A DNA stretch of 64,000 bases, from the NCBI GenBank assembly GCA_030429455.1, contig JAUIFC010000001.1, positions 27,123 through 91,122 of the forward strand, written 5' to 3'. Positions within the stretch are counted from its first letter, which is position 1; each line of letters starts with the position of its first letter. Source of the stretch: Bacteroidia bacterium (lineage in GTDB: Bacteria > Bacteroidota > Bacteroidia > Flavobacteriales > Flavobacteriaceae). The position numbers and the translations under genes were made by a program. Positions 1-9,297 of the stretch are shown here, in pieces. Below the pieces are notes generated by a model that was not told the DNA's origin, did no database searches, and saw only the letters and a list, made by a program, of their open reading frames with translations.

Positions 1-2
1 AC

Positions 3-104
3 AGCTACGAAAGTCAGATATTGTCATTGCCAATGTATCCAGAATTAAATGAAAAGCAAATTGAATTTGTTTCTGAAAGGATAAGAGATTTTTACAAAAA
101 GTAA
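3..104 (+). CDS. DegT/DnrJ/EryC1-type sugar aminotransferase, C-terminal end (partial)
   Basis: Only the last 33 codons of a gene entering from the left edge are present. The peptide contains SLPMYPELNEKQIEFV, which is the usual C-terminal signature of PLP-dependent nucleotide-sugar aminotransferases of the DegT/PglE/WecE family. Such enzymes make 3- or 4-amino sugars. The catalytic lysine lies outside the window. It ends 40 bases before the next gene and fits a polysaccharide locus that also has a PglD/NeuD-like acyltransferase and a PglC-like transferase. Confidence 0.75.
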   Translation, partial: SYESQILSLPMYPELNEKQIEFVSERIRDFYKK

Positions 105-144
105 TCTTATAGTAGAAAAGTATAAAAATAAGACAATAGACATT

Positions 145-1548
145 TTGAAACAAAATATAATTTTAGAATTAGATTCGTTTTATATTGATCGAGTTGTACA
201 ATGGTTTAAAAATGATGAAACACACAGGGGTTATAACATTTATGTCCTAACCAAAAACTCAAAACACAACAGGTTTGTCACGGCCTTGTCTTCCTATAGT
301 CATGTGACCTGCTTGACCTATGATGATTTGTTTTCATACACTACTAAGACTAAACTGGATATAGATAAATACCATCAATTTAACAAATATTTTTTCAATA
401 ATCATCTGACAGCTAGGTTTTTAGACAGGTCAGGATACTATCCAGAGTACGGCATTGGAGTACAAAATGCGTTTACCAATTATGCTTTTGCAGCTCACAA
501 TCTTTTGCTCTTTCTTATCGATAAAAAAATTGATTTTATCAGTTTTAGAAACACGCCACATAATATGGTGGAATGGTTGCTTTTAAGCACGGTAGAATTT
601 TTGAATTTAGATGTTTACACCTTTGAAGATTTTATTTTTCCTTGGTTATTTACTATTAAAAAAGGCTGCCTAGGAGATACTGAACTACTTTTTGAAGATA
701 TTGAGCTAAATGATAAAGATGAAATTAGAAATCATATAAAAAAGTGTATAAAAATAAATTCTGGGAATTACGAAAACGCTATCCCATTATATGAAAAAAG
801 CAGAAGAGGTAAGGGTGTGTTTAAGCACTTTAATCCTTTCTTAAATTTAAGATCTTCAATCTTAAAACCTCACCAGATCATTAACAAGACGCGGAATTAT
901 TTTTACTACAAGAAATGGAGTAAAAAGCATAAACTTGATGATTTAAAGTACATGGTATTTTTTATGCATTTTCAACCAGAAAGATCCACATTACCAGAGG
1001 CTTATGATTTTGTGGATCAGTTTTATACCATCAAAATTTTGAGTATGATGTTGCCGGAAAATGTAAAATTGTTGGTAAAAGAACACCCCTCAATGTTTAC
1101 CAAAATATCAGAACCAAAAGCTAGAAACCCTTATAACTACAAGCTAATCAAAGACCTTACTAATGTCGAATTTGTATCCATGGATATGGACAGTTTTAGT
1201 TTGATAGACAATGCTTTGGCTGTTATTTCCTCAAAAGGTACTGTAAGTTTGGAAGCTTACATGAGACATAAGCCCGTCATTATGTTTGGGAAAACTAATT
1301 TGAAATTACCAGGAGTTTACAATTTTGAAAGTATTGATGGTTTACAAGAACATATTAATAAAATAATTTCAGACCAAATAAAGGTTGATAATACATTGCA
1401 TCACCTCACAGAAGCTTGTTACAAAGTAGCATCTTCGGGACTAACAAAATCTCCTGAAGAAATGGAAAATTACAGTTTTACAAGAGACAATAGAGAAAAT
1501 GCGACCTATGTTTTGTTATCTAAACTTTTGAAACACAAGTTAAAATGA
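145..1548 (+). CDS. Capsule-polysaccharide-synthesis-like protein (putative glycosyltransferase)
   Basis: This 467-residue protein is probably a cytoplasmic glycosyltransferase-like protein of surface carbohydrate synthesis. The C-terminal half carries HFQPERSTLPEA at about residues 274-285, VKEHPSMF at about 311-318, and SSKGTVSLEAYMRHKPVI at about 363-380. These resemble the nucleotide-sugar-binding region of the Capsule_synth (KpsS/KpsC-like) family. The N-terminal half has no motif I recognise. The start is TTG; no in-frame ATG lies nearby. The stop overlaps the next ATG by 4 bases, so translation is probably coupled. The acceptor and donor sugars are unknown. Confidence 0.65.
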   Translation: MKQNIILELDSFYIDRVVQWFKNDETHRGYNIYVLTKNSKHNRFVTALSSYSHVTCLTYDDLFSYTTKTKLDIDKYHQFNKYFFNNHLTARFLDRSGYYPEYGIGVQNAFTNYAFAAHNLLLFLIDKKIDFISFRNTPHNMVEWLLLSTVEFLNLDVYTFEDFIFPWLFTIKKGCLGDTELLFEDIELNDKDEIRNHIKKCIKINSGNYENAIPLYEKSRRGKGVFKHFNPFLNLRSSILKPHQIINKTRNYFYYKKWSKKHKLDDLKYMVFFMHFQPERSTLPEAYDFVDQFYTIKILSMMLPENVKLLVKEHPSMFTKISEPKARNPYNYKLIKDLTNVEFVSMDMDSFSLIDNALAVISSKGTVSLEAYMRHKPVIMFGKTNLKLPGVYNFESIDGLQEHINKIISDQIKVDNTLHHLTEACYKVASSGLTKSPEEMENYSFTRDNRENATYVLLSKLLKHKLK

Positions 1549-2654
1549 AAGTAAGCAATCTGTTAGGATGGAAAACGTCTAGAAAAATCATTGTTTTCGA
1601 AAGTGATGATTGGGGCAGTTTTAGATTTCAGAACAAAACAATTCGAGATGCATACCTGCCTAATTATGACCCTAAGGGTTGGATGCATTACAACGATTGC
1701 TTTGAGTCTATTGAAGATTTAACGGCTTTAGAATCCACATTAAAATCTGTTAAGGACAAAAATAGCAATTACGCCTGTTTTACATTTTTGATGAATCCTG
1801 CCAATCCAGATTTTAAAAAGATTAAACAATCACACTGTCAAGAGTTTTATAACGAAACATTTCTAGATACCCTTTCAAAACGAAAAGATGGAGATGATAT
1901 ATTAAATTGGTATAAGACTGCTCTAAAGAATACTTTAATCGAAATAGGTTTTCACGGAAGAGAACATCTTAATGTAAATTCTTGGATGAAAGATTTGCGC
2001 GTAAAAGATGAAATTACGATTAAAGGTTTTGAAGACAATGTATGGGGACATAATATTATATTGTCCAAAAAAGAGAAAAAAAGACATCGATCAACTTATA
2101 ATTTCACGTCATACAGCGAAATTGAAGACCTTAAGTTAAATATTAAAGAAGGCATCCAGTTATTAAATGAAACCTTTAATCAAAGGACAACTTATTTCCT
2201 GCCGCCTGATGGCCCTTATCATTTAGATTTAAATCAAAGTTTAGCAGATAATGGAATTAAATACATAGGACTTTCAAAAAAACATAAAAATCCATTAGAT
2301 GAAAAATGGCATCAAACAAAGATTTTTTGGTTGGGCAAAAAGACAAAAGAAGGATTAAGAGTGGTGACAAGAAATGTAATTTTCGAGCCGAGCTCACCCC
2401 GACAAAAGGATTGGTTAAAGTATGCCTTAGAAAATATAAGTTTAGCGTTTAATAATAATAAACCAGCTGTAATTAGCTCACATCGAGCAAACTATTCTGG
2501 AAGCCTAAATGAACAAAATAGAAGCAATAGCAATCAACAGCTCAAATCCCTATTAGAAAATATAATAGAAAAATGGCCTGATGTTGAGTTTATGACTTCT
2601 TCTCAGTTAGGAGAATTAATTGCCAAAGGCAAAAAATCCATTCTCAACAAATGA
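1545..2654 (+). CDS. NodB-fold polysaccharide deacetylase-like protein, ESDDWGS family, paralog 1
   Basis: This 369-residue protein has the layout of a metal-dependent carbohydrate esterase. FESDDWGS (Asp21-Asp22) matches the NodB Asp-Asp motif. HGREH (His137-His141) fits the H-x3-H metal site. LPPDGPY near residue 224 resembles the third motif, and ISSHRANY near 309 gives the late histidine. It has no signal peptide, so it may act in the cytoplasm or on lipid-linked intermediates. Overlaps of 4 bases with both neighbours suggest an operon. Two paralogs lie at 3925 and 17914. Family membership is inferred from motifs; the substrate is unknown. Confidence 0.65.
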   Translation: MKVSNLLGWKTSRKIIVFESDDWGSFRFQNKTIRDAYLPNYDPKGWMHYNDCFESIEDLTALESTLKSVKDKNSNYACFTFLMNPANPDFKKIKQSHCQEFYNETFLDTLSKRKDGDDILNWYKTALKNTLIEIGFHGREHLNVNSWMKDLRVKDEITIKGFEDNVWGHNIILSKKEKKRHRSTYNFTSYSEIEDLKLNIKEGIQLLNETFNQRTTYFLPPDGPYHLDLNQSLADNGIKYIGLSKKHKNPLDEKWHQTKIFWLGKKTKEGLRVVTRNVIFEPSSPRQKDWLKYALENISLAFNNNKPAVISSHRANYSGSLNEQNRSNSNQQLKSLLENIIEKWPDVEFMTSSQLGELIAKGKKSILNK

Positions 2655-3868
2655 AAGTACTACAAATTAATACAAACGTAGGTTATGCAAGTACTGGAAA
2701 AATTGCAGAAGAGATAGGAAATGTATTGCTGGCAAATGGCCATGAAAGCTATATTGCTCATGGAAGCTATTTTTCACATGGCGGCAAAAGACCAACGAGC
2801 AAATCAAAATTGCTAAAAATTGGAAAAGAAAGAGATGCGTATCTACATGGAATATATACCTTACTTACTGATAAACATTGTTTTGCGTCGAAAAAAGCCA
2901 CTAAAAATTTTGTTTCAAAACTTGATGAAATAAAGCCTGACTTGGTCGCCTTACATAATTTGCATGGATATTATATCAACGTAGAAATTTTATTTAATTA
3001 CCTTAAAGATAATAACATACCAGTAGTATGGACGCTTTTCGATTGCTGGGCTTTTACAGGACATTGTACATATTATGACGACATAAACTGTGAAAAATGG
3101 AAAAAGAAATGTCACAATTGCCCGAAAATTCATAAATATCCACGTTCTTATGTAGACAATTCAGTATTTAATTTTGAAAATAAAAGAAGGATTTTTTGCT
3201 CCCTAGAAACTTTAGAGTTCATTACGCATTCGAAATGGTTATCCAATCAAGTGGAACAATCTTTTTTAAAAAAATACAAAACACACGTTACACCGTCAGC
3301 AATCAATATTCAACTTTTTAAACCTACAAAGTCTGACATTAAAAAACAATTTGGTATCAAAGAAAAAGTCGTTTTGGGTTGTGCAAGTGTTTGGGGAATA
3401 AGAAAAGGTTTAGCAGATTTTATTCAATTAAGTAAAGTTTTAAGCGAAGACTACAAAATCGTATTAATTGGACTTAATGAAAAAGAAAAAAAGTCACTCC
3501 CACAGAATATCATTGGGATAACGAGGACAAATAGCAGAGAAGAATTAGCAAAGTGGTATTCGACAGCTACAGTTTTTGTCAATCCTACTTTGCAAGATAA
3601 TTTCCCAACGACAAATATTGAAGCTCTAGCTTGTGGAACACCAGTTATAACATACAATACTGGTGGAAGTCCAGAATCCATCGACATTTTGACTGGAAGA
3701 GTTGTACAAAAAAATGATGTTGTTTCTTTAGCCAAATCTATAGAAGAACTTAGCGAATTAAATCAAGACATACTTAGAAATAACTGTAGAGCAAGAGCAG
3801 AGAAATTATTTGATAAAAACAAAAGATACTTGGACTATTTAAATATTTTTGAAAACCTCTTGGTTTAG
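2651..3868 (+). CDS. Glycosyltransferase family 4 protein
   Basis: This is a GT-B fold retaining glycosyltransferase of 405 residues. The N-terminus (MKVLQINTNVGYASTGKIAEEIG) is the acceptor-domain start typical of group 1 transferases. The C-terminal domain has the donor-binding stretch NPTLQDNFPTTNIEALACGTPVI with the conserved glutamate near residue 325. A cysteine-rich segment around residues 135-170 (WAFTGHCTYYDD and CHNCPKIH) is common in WcaC-like members of the family. It overlaps the preceding deacetylase-like gene by 4 bases. The sugar donor cannot be read from the sequence. Confidence 0.85.
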   Translation: MKVLQINTNVGYASTGKIAEEIGNVLLANGHESYIAHGSYFSHGGKRPTSKSKLLKIGKERDAYLHGIYTLLTDKHCFASKKATKNFVSKLDEIKPDLVALHNLHGYYINVEILFNYLKDNNIPVVWTLFDCWAFTGHCTYYDDINCEKWKKKCHNCPKIHKYPRSYVDNSVFNFENKRRIFCSLETLEFITHSKWLSNQVEQSFLKKYKTHVTPSAINIQLFKPTKSDIKKQFGIKEKVVLGCASVWGIRKGLADFIQLSKVLSEDYKIVLIGLNEKEKKSLPQNIIGITRTNSREELAKWYSTATVFVNPTLQDNFPTTNIEALACGTPVITYNTGGSPESIDILTGRVVQKNDVVSLAKSIEELSELNQDILRNNCRARAEKLFDKNKRYLDYLNIFENLLV

Positions 3869-3924
3869 GTGGACTATGACAAATAAATATAAGATTTGAT
3901 GAAATTTAACATGCTTATAATAAG

Positions 3925-5052
3925 ATGATTGCTGCGTTAAAAAACAATATTTTAAACACAATAAGCTGGAAAACAAACAGAAAAATTGTGGTTTTTGAAA
4001 GTGATGATTGGGGAAGTATTCGTATGTCGTCAAAAGAATCCTACCAAAAGCTACTTGACAAAGGGTATCCTGTCGATTATTGCGCATACAGCAGTAATGA
4101 TGCACTAGAAAGCAATGAAGATGTTCATTATTTGGCTGAGGTACTATTGGAAGTGAAAGACAAAAATGGCAATCCTGCATGTATCACATTAAATATGTTA
4201 TCTGCCAATCCAGACTATGATAAAATTAAGCAGAATAATTTTCAAGAGTATTATTGGGAACCATTTGCCAAGACACTTAGCGACTATCCAAGTCATCATA
4301 ATGTCATGCAACTTTATAAAGAAGGCGTAAGGTCTAAAGTCTTTAGACCACAACTTCATGGCAGAGAACATATTAATGTTAGCAGATGGTTCGATGCGCT
4401 TCAAAAAGGAGAACAAAGAAGTTTAGATGCATTCGAAAATAGAACTATTTCTTTGCCAAAAGTAAAAAAGACAAATGGGCGGAAGGACTTTATGGATAGC
4501 TTTGGATTACAAGTAGAAACAAGTTCAGATAGTTATGAACAAATATTACTTGATGCAGCTGATGTATTCAACAAAACTTGGGGATTTTCGTCCTCTACAT
4601 TTATGGCACCATGTTATACATGGCATCCTGAATTAGAACACCACTTGAAAGATGTAGGTGTGGAAGCACTTCAAGGAACATATGTTCAAAGAATTCCTGA
4701 CGAAACCAAAAAAATAAAAGTGAGAAGAAAATACCACTTTATGGGCCAAAAAAATAAATTGCAACAACGCTATTTAATCCGAAATGTGTTTTTTGAACCA
4801 ACAGAATTCAAAAGTAATTTTAACATTGAAGATACATTAAGGGATATACAAAAAGCCTTTAAATTTAGAACTCCAGCAATTATCCAGACACATAGGTTAA
4901 ATTACATCGGTTTTATAAATCAAGAAAATAGGGATACTAATCTTAAGGGGTTACAAAATCTACTCCAACAAATCGTAAAGCTTTATCCAGATGTAGAGTT
5001 TATGAGTTCTGACCAATTAGTGGATATAATGAATGGTAGAAATGGAAAATAA
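3925..5052 (+). CDS. NodB-fold polysaccharide deacetylase-like protein, ESDDWGS family, paralog 2
   Basis: This 375-residue paralog of the gene at 1545 shares the start WKTNRKIVVFESDDWGS, the HGREHINVSRW metal-site motif, MAPCYTWH in place of the third NodB motif, and THRLNYIG before an ENRDTN block. All likely metal ligands (Asp-Asp, H-x3-H) are kept. The gene ends inside the next glycosyltransferase gene, a 20-base overlap. It therefore repeats the arrangement of paralog 1: deacetylase-like protein followed by a GT4 protein. It probably removes an acyl group from a different sugar or intermediate, which is an inference. Confidence 0.65.
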   Translation: MIAALKNNILNTISWKTNRKIVVFESDDWGSIRMSSKESYQKLLDKGYPVDYCAYSSNDALESNEDVHYLAEVLLEVKDKNGNPACITLNMLSANPDYDKIKQNNFQEYYWEPFAKTLSDYPSHHNVMQLYKEGVRSKVFRPQLHGREHINVSRWFDALQKGEQRSLDAFENRTISLPKVKKTNGRKDFMDSFGLQVETSSDSYEQILLDAADVFNKTWGFSSSTFMAPCYTWHPELEHHLKDVGVEALQGTYVQRIPDETKKIKVRRKYHFMGQKNKLQQRYLIRNVFFEPTEFKSNFNIEDTLRDIQKAFKFRTPAIIQTHRLNYIGFINQENRDTNLKGLQNLLQQIVKLYPDVEFMSSDQLVDIMNGRNGK

Positions 5053-6202
5053 CAAAAAGTACAAAATACTATTTATAATGCCTTCCATGTTTCCAGGAGG
5101 CGCAGAAAGAGTACTGATAAATCTATTAGGGCTTTTTGATCAAAACAAGTATGAAATAGATCTTATTGCTGTAGAACAAAAAGGACAACTATGGGATAGT
5201 GTTCCAGATTTTGTAAATAAGTCACTATTATTTCCAAAAACGATATTAAGTAAATTAGCGATTTATCTCTTTAGAACCTATAATATAGATTGGCTTTTTA
5301 GATTATATGGCAGAAAAATAAAAGGTGATTACGGTACTGCCATCTGTTTTTTGGATAGTGTATATTCAGAATTTTTATTTCATAATAAAGCAAATATTGG
5401 AGAAAGAATAGTAGTAATTCATAGCAGTTATAAAACCTATAAAAACAAGTCTAAATTTATCAAGGGTAGATATAAAGAAGTAATGAAAAAAAGATACTCC
5501 AAAATAAACAAAATTGTCACTGTTTCTAATGAAAGTTTAGAGCAGTTCAAAGAGTTTTTTGGAGAATATCAAGATATGAGAGTAATATATAACCCAATAA
5601 ATAATGCTAATATTGAAGAAAAGGCTAAAGATGAAATGCCTTTAGAATTAAAAGAAGATACATTCAATTTTATAGCTGTTGGAAGTTTACTTCCTGTAAA
5701 GGGTTTTGATTTGCTTATCGAAGCGAGCTACATGCTTTCTAAAAAAACAGAAAAATTTAAAGTATTTATATTAGGAGAAGGTTATTTGAGAGAGGAATTA
5801 CAAAAAAAAATTGACGAATACAAATTGAATAATACTGTTTTTTTAAAGGGCTTCACTTCAAACCCATACGTATGGATGAAACATGCCGACGCCTTGATAA
5901 TGACTTCGAAAGCAGAAGGTCTACCAACGGTACTTTGCGAGTCTATGATTTTAGGATTACCTTCAATTGTGCCAAATGTGCCAGGCTGTAGGGAAGTAGT
6001 GGATCATGGTGTTTATGGAGGTATGTTTGAAAGAAATACAGAGGACTTAGTAAATATAATGCTTCAGTTTATGGAAGATAAAGACATATATCAAAACTAC
6101 TTGGATAAATGTAAAGAGAGAGCAAAAATTTTCAACGATGAAAGAGTTATAGAAAATTATTATCATCTAATACACAATAAGAATGAGCAAAAGAAAGTAT
6201 AA
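5033..6202 (+). CDS. Glycosyltransferase family 4 protein
   Basis: This 389-residue GT-B transferase has the N-terminal glycine loop MPSMFPGGAERVLINLL, the domain-2 start FNFIAVGSLLPVKGFDLLI near residue 211, and the donor site MTSKAEGLPTVLCESM near residue 289. The pattern matches N-acetylgalactosamine or glucosyl transferases of the PglA/PglJ/EpsF type, but the specificity is not decidable. Two starts are possible, ATG 5033 and ATG 5042. Both lie inside the preceding gene, and it in turn overlaps the following sulfotransferase by 20 bases. Confidence 0.85.
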   Translation: MVEMENNKKYKILFIMPSMFPGGAERVLINLLGLFDQNKYEIDLIAVEQKGQLWDSVPDFVNKSLLFPKTILSKLAIYLFRTYNIDWLFRLYGRKIKGDYGTAICFLDSVYSEFLFHNKANIGERIVVIHSSYKTYKNKSKFIKGRYKEVMKKRYSKINKIVTVSNESLEQFKEFFGEYQDMRVIYNPINNANIEEKAKDEMPLELKEDTFNFIAVGSLLPVKGFDLLIEASYMLSKKTEKFKVFILGEGYLREELQKKIDEYKLNNTVFLKGFTSNPYVWMKHADALIMTSKAEGLPTVLCESMILGLPSIVPNVPGCREVVDHGVYGGMFERNTEDLVNIMLQFMEDKDIYQNYLDKCKERAKIFNDERVIENYYHLIHNKNEQKKV

Positions 6203-7088
6203 TTTTGAGGTTTTATACATCGCTGGAAATGGTCATTCAGGTTCAACGTTATTAGATATTATTTTGGGATCAATAAATCCAAAAGAAAATTTTAGCGCTG
6301 GAGAATTAACTTTCGTTACTCGAGAGTCCATTTTTGAAGAAATATGTTCATGCCAAAATACAATTAAATCTTGTGAGGTATGGTCTAGAGTTTACGCGGA
6401 GTGGGAAGAAAGAAGAACAATTTCATTTAATCAGTATAGACAATTGAATCATAAATTTGATAGAAATATTAATTTTTTATTAGTCTTAAAGAATATGCTA
6501 TTTCCTTCAAAACAATATAAAGCTTATGTAGAGAATACTGGGCTACTTTTTTATTCTATTCATTTAGTAACAGGAAAATCGACTATTGTAGATTCTTCAA
6601 AAACAGCTTTAAGGATACCTGTATTGTCTAAATTTTGTAATGTAAAAGTTATACATATCTGTAGGGATTTTTCTGGGGTTCTAAATTCAGCAAAAAGAAA
6701 CTATAAGAAAGATATAGCTCAAGGATATGAAGTTGACTTGAAGCCAAGAAAAACATCAAAAACATTTTTAGACTGGATATTAAATAATGTTTTAGTAGTG
6801 TTGTTTTCTATTGGGCAAGAAAGGATTAAACTGTATTACAAAAATTATGTAAGTGATCTAAATTGTTTATCAAGAATTATAGATGTTTCTCGAATCAAGA
6901 AACCAAGTTTTAAAATAAAACCAGAACATGTACTAGCAGGAAATGTTATTAGACTCAAAGAAGAGTTAAAATTAAATGCAACTATTGGGTTTCGCTACAA
7001 GAGATTGTCAAAAAAACAATTATTATTTTCAAGAATTATAGATAAGTTATTTTTTTTCTGGTCTGGCAGCTTTATACCTAATGCATGA
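6183..7088 (+). CDS. Sulfotransferase family protein
   Basis: This is a 301-residue putative PAPS-dependent carbohydrate sulfotransferase. NGHSGSTLLDIILGS at residues 15-29 matches the 5'-phosphosulfate loop. VIHICRDFSGVLNSAKRNY near residue 155 matches the 3'-phosphate-binding motif with its Arg and Ser. The gene is very AT-rich even for this locus. Its start lies 20 bases inside the preceding glycosyltransferase gene. Sulfation of surface glycans is common in marine bacteria. A second, broken sulfotransferase lies at 12282. Cytoplasmic action on a lipid-linked or nucleotide-linked glycan is inferred. Confidence 0.75.
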   Translation: MSKRKYNFEVLYIAGNGHSGSTLLDIILGSINPKENFSAGELTFVTRESIFEEICSCQNTIKSCEVWSRVYAEWEERRTISFNQYRQLNHKFDRNINFLLVLKNMLFPSKQYKAYVENTGLLFYSIHLVTGKSTIVDSSKTALRIPVLSKFCNVKVIHICRDFSGVLNSAKRNYKKDIAQGYEVDLKPRKTSKTFLDWILNNVLVVLFSIGQERIKLYYKNYVSDLNCLSRIIDVSRIKKPSFKIKPEHVLAGNVIRLKEELKLNATIGFRYKRLSKKQLLFSRIIDKLFFFWSGSFIPNA

Positions 7089-7127
7089 TAATTTATCATC
7101 AGTTAATCTTAAAATTTTGAATTTATT

Positions 7128-8240
7128 TTGAAAATCATTTTTAATTCAGCACATCAAAGATTTGGAGGAGCAATCCAAGTGGCACTTTCATTTATTCAGG
7201 AATGTAGAAAATTTCCTGAAAATGAATACCATGTTTGGATAGGATTAGGGCTTAGAAAGGTTATAAATAAGGAAGAGTATCCTAGCAATTTCATATTTTA
7301 TGAATTTGATATAGGTCCTGTAAACTTGCTCCGAACTCTTAAAATACAAAAACTATTGCGTAGCTACGAAAACAAAATACAACCAGATGTAATTTTTGCA
7401 ACCTCTGGTCCAAGCTACTATCATTCGATTGCGCCTCAAATTATTGGTTATAATTTGCCATTATACATTTATAAAGAGTCTCCATACATAAGAGATTTGA
7501 GAGGCAAATTAAAAATAAGATATATTTTAAAAAGAAGATTGCACTTTTATTTTTTTAGAAGAGATGCAAATGCCTATGTCGTACAAACAGAAGACGTGCA
7601 AAAAAGAGTAATGGCTGCACTTAAAACAAAAAATGTATTTAAAGTGTCCAATACAGCAAGTTCGCTTTATGCCAATTTTAAAAAATTTGATAACAAATTG
7701 CCTGCTAAACAAGGAAATACAATTCGTTTTATAACCATTACGTCGTATTATCTGCATAAAGATTTAGAGATTATCCCAAAGGTTATTAGAGCCTTAGAAA
7801 ATAAAGGCATAACAAACGTCGAATTTGTGATTACAATAAAGAAAGAAGATTATACAAGATATATTGAAGATAACGACAAAATTATAAACGTTGGTCCTGT
7901 TAAGCCAACTGAATGCCCTTCGTTATACAACGAATGTGATTTCCTATTTTTACCAACATTAGCTGAGTGTTTTTCAGCTTCGTATCCAGAAGCGATGATA
8001 ATGAATAAGCCAATAATTACCACAGATTTAGGATTTGCAAGAAGTATTTGTAAGGATGCTGCGGTTTTTTACGAAGCAAAGAACCCCATTTCGGCAGCAA
8101 ACCAAATTGAAAAGTTGATAAACAATAAAGAGCTACAAACTAAATTGATTTCTAGAGGACATGAAGTTTTAAAAACTTTTGATACACCTTTGCAAAGAGC
8201 AGAAAAATATTTAGAGATTTGCAAAAAGTTTTCAAAGTAA
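7128..8240 (+). CDS. Glycosyltransferase family 4 protein
   Basis: This is a 370-residue GT-B transferase. It opens with MKIIFNSAHQRFGGAIQVA, the first beta strand and glycine loop of the fold, which fixes the start at TTG 7128. The donor site is LPTLAECFSASYPEAMIMNKPII near residue 265, followed by a C-terminal helix. It sits 39 bases after the sulfotransferase and 43 bases before the GDP-fucose synthase. The nearby fucose gene makes a fucosyl or fucosamine acceptor or donor possible, but nothing in the protein itself shows this. Confidence 0.8.
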   Translation: MKIIFNSAHQRFGGAIQVALSFIQECRKFPENEYHVWIGLGLRKVINKEEYPSNFIFYEFDIGPVNLLRTLKIQKLLRSYENKIQPDVIFATSGPSYYHSIAPQIIGYNLPLYIYKESPYIRDLRGKLKIRYILKRRLHFYFFRRDANAYVVQTEDVQKRVMAALKTKNVFKVSNTASSLYANFKKFDNKLPAKQGNTIRFITITSYYLHKDLEIIPKVIRALENKGITNVEFVITIKKEDYTRYIEDNDKIINVGPVKPTECPSLYNECDFLFLPTLAECFSASYPEAMIMNKPIITTDLGFARSICKDAAVFYEAKNPISAANQIEKLINNKELQTKLISRGHEVLKTFDTPLQRAEKYLEICKKFSK

Positions 8241-8283
8241 AAAACAAATTTAATTATTAATTCTAAAATATTCTACAGGAGAG

Positions 8284-9243
8284 ATGATACATAAAAATTC
8301 TAAAATTTACATAGCGGGTCACAGGGGAATGGTAGGCTCTGCAATTTGGAGAGCATTAGAATCTAACGGTTATACCAATCTTATTGGTAAGACAAGTAAA
8401 GAATTAGATTTAAGAAGTCAAAATGAAGTATTCAAATTTTTTGAAGAAGAAAAGCCAGAAGTCGTAATAGATGCTGCAGCCCGTGTAGGAGGGATACTAG
8501 CTAATAACGATTATCCTTATAATTTTTTAATGGAAAATATGCAAATTCAAAATAATTTGATAGATATATCATTGAAAAAAGAGGTATTAAAATTTATTTT
8601 CTTAGGCTCCTCTTGTATCTATCCAAAATTTGCACCTCAACCTCTTAAGGAAGAATATTTGCTTACTGATACTCTTGAGCCTACTAATGAGTGGTATGCT
8701 ATTGCAAAGATTTCTGGTGTAAAAGCCTGTCAAGCGATAAGAAAACAATATTCAAAGGATTTTGTTAGCCTTATGCCAACAAATCTTTATGGTACGTATG
8801 ACAATTTTGACCTTAAGACATCTCATGTTCTTCCGGCTATGATTAGAAAATTTCATGAGGCCAAGGAGAACAATCATGCGCCTGTAACACTTTGGGGTTC
8901 AGGGTCGCCAAAAAGAGAATTTTTATATGTAGAAGATCTTGCAGATGCTGTATTATATGCGCTAGAGAATACCTTAGATGAGCATTTATACAATGTAGGA
9001 ACTGGAGAGGATTTGTCTATTAAGGCTTTAGCAGAAAAGATTCAACAGTTAACAGGTCACAAAGGAGAAATAGTTTGGGACTCCTCCAAACCTGACGGAA
9101 CGCCGAGAAAATTAATGGATGTTTCAAAATTAGCAAATGAAGGATGGACATATACAGTCAAACTAGATGAAGGCATTGCCTTAACTTATGATTGGTTTTT
9201 GAGAAATGCAGAAAATTTTAAACAAGTCAAGATTGAGTCTTAG
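8284..9243 (+). CDS. fcl: GDP-L-fucose synthase
   Basis: This 319-residue SDR enzyme epimerises and reduces GDP-4-keto-6-deoxy-D-mannose to GDP-L-fucose using NADPH. The NADP loop is GHRGMVGSAIW at residues 12-22. The triad Ser109, Tyr138 and Lys142 has the same spacing as Ser107, Tyr136 and Lys140 of the E. coli enzyme. The segment SSCIYP is typical of the family. ATG 8284 follows a purine-rich AGGAGAG. The usual partner gmd is not adjacent; only a truncated gmd-like stump is found, at 14107. An intact gmd would have to lie elsewhere. Confidence 0.93.
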   Translation: MIHKNSKIYIAGHRGMVGSAIWRALESNGYTNLIGKTSKELDLRSQNEVFKFFEEEKPEVVIDAAARVGGILANNDYPYNFLMENMQIQNNLIDISLKKEVLKFIFLGSSCIYPKFAPQPLKEEYLLTDTLEPTNEWYAIAKISGVKACQAIRKQYSKDFVSLMPTNLYGTYDNFDLKTSHVLPAMIRKFHEAKENNHAPVTLWGSGSPKREFLYVEDLADAVLYALENTLDEHLYNVGTGEDLSIKALAEKIQQLTGHKGEIVWDSSKPDGTPRKLMDVSKLANEGWTYTVKLDEGIALTYDWFLRNAENFKQVKIES

Positions 9244-9297
9244 ATTTTAAGAATTATTATGACATCTTGAAATTACTTAAAACCATTACATAATAAC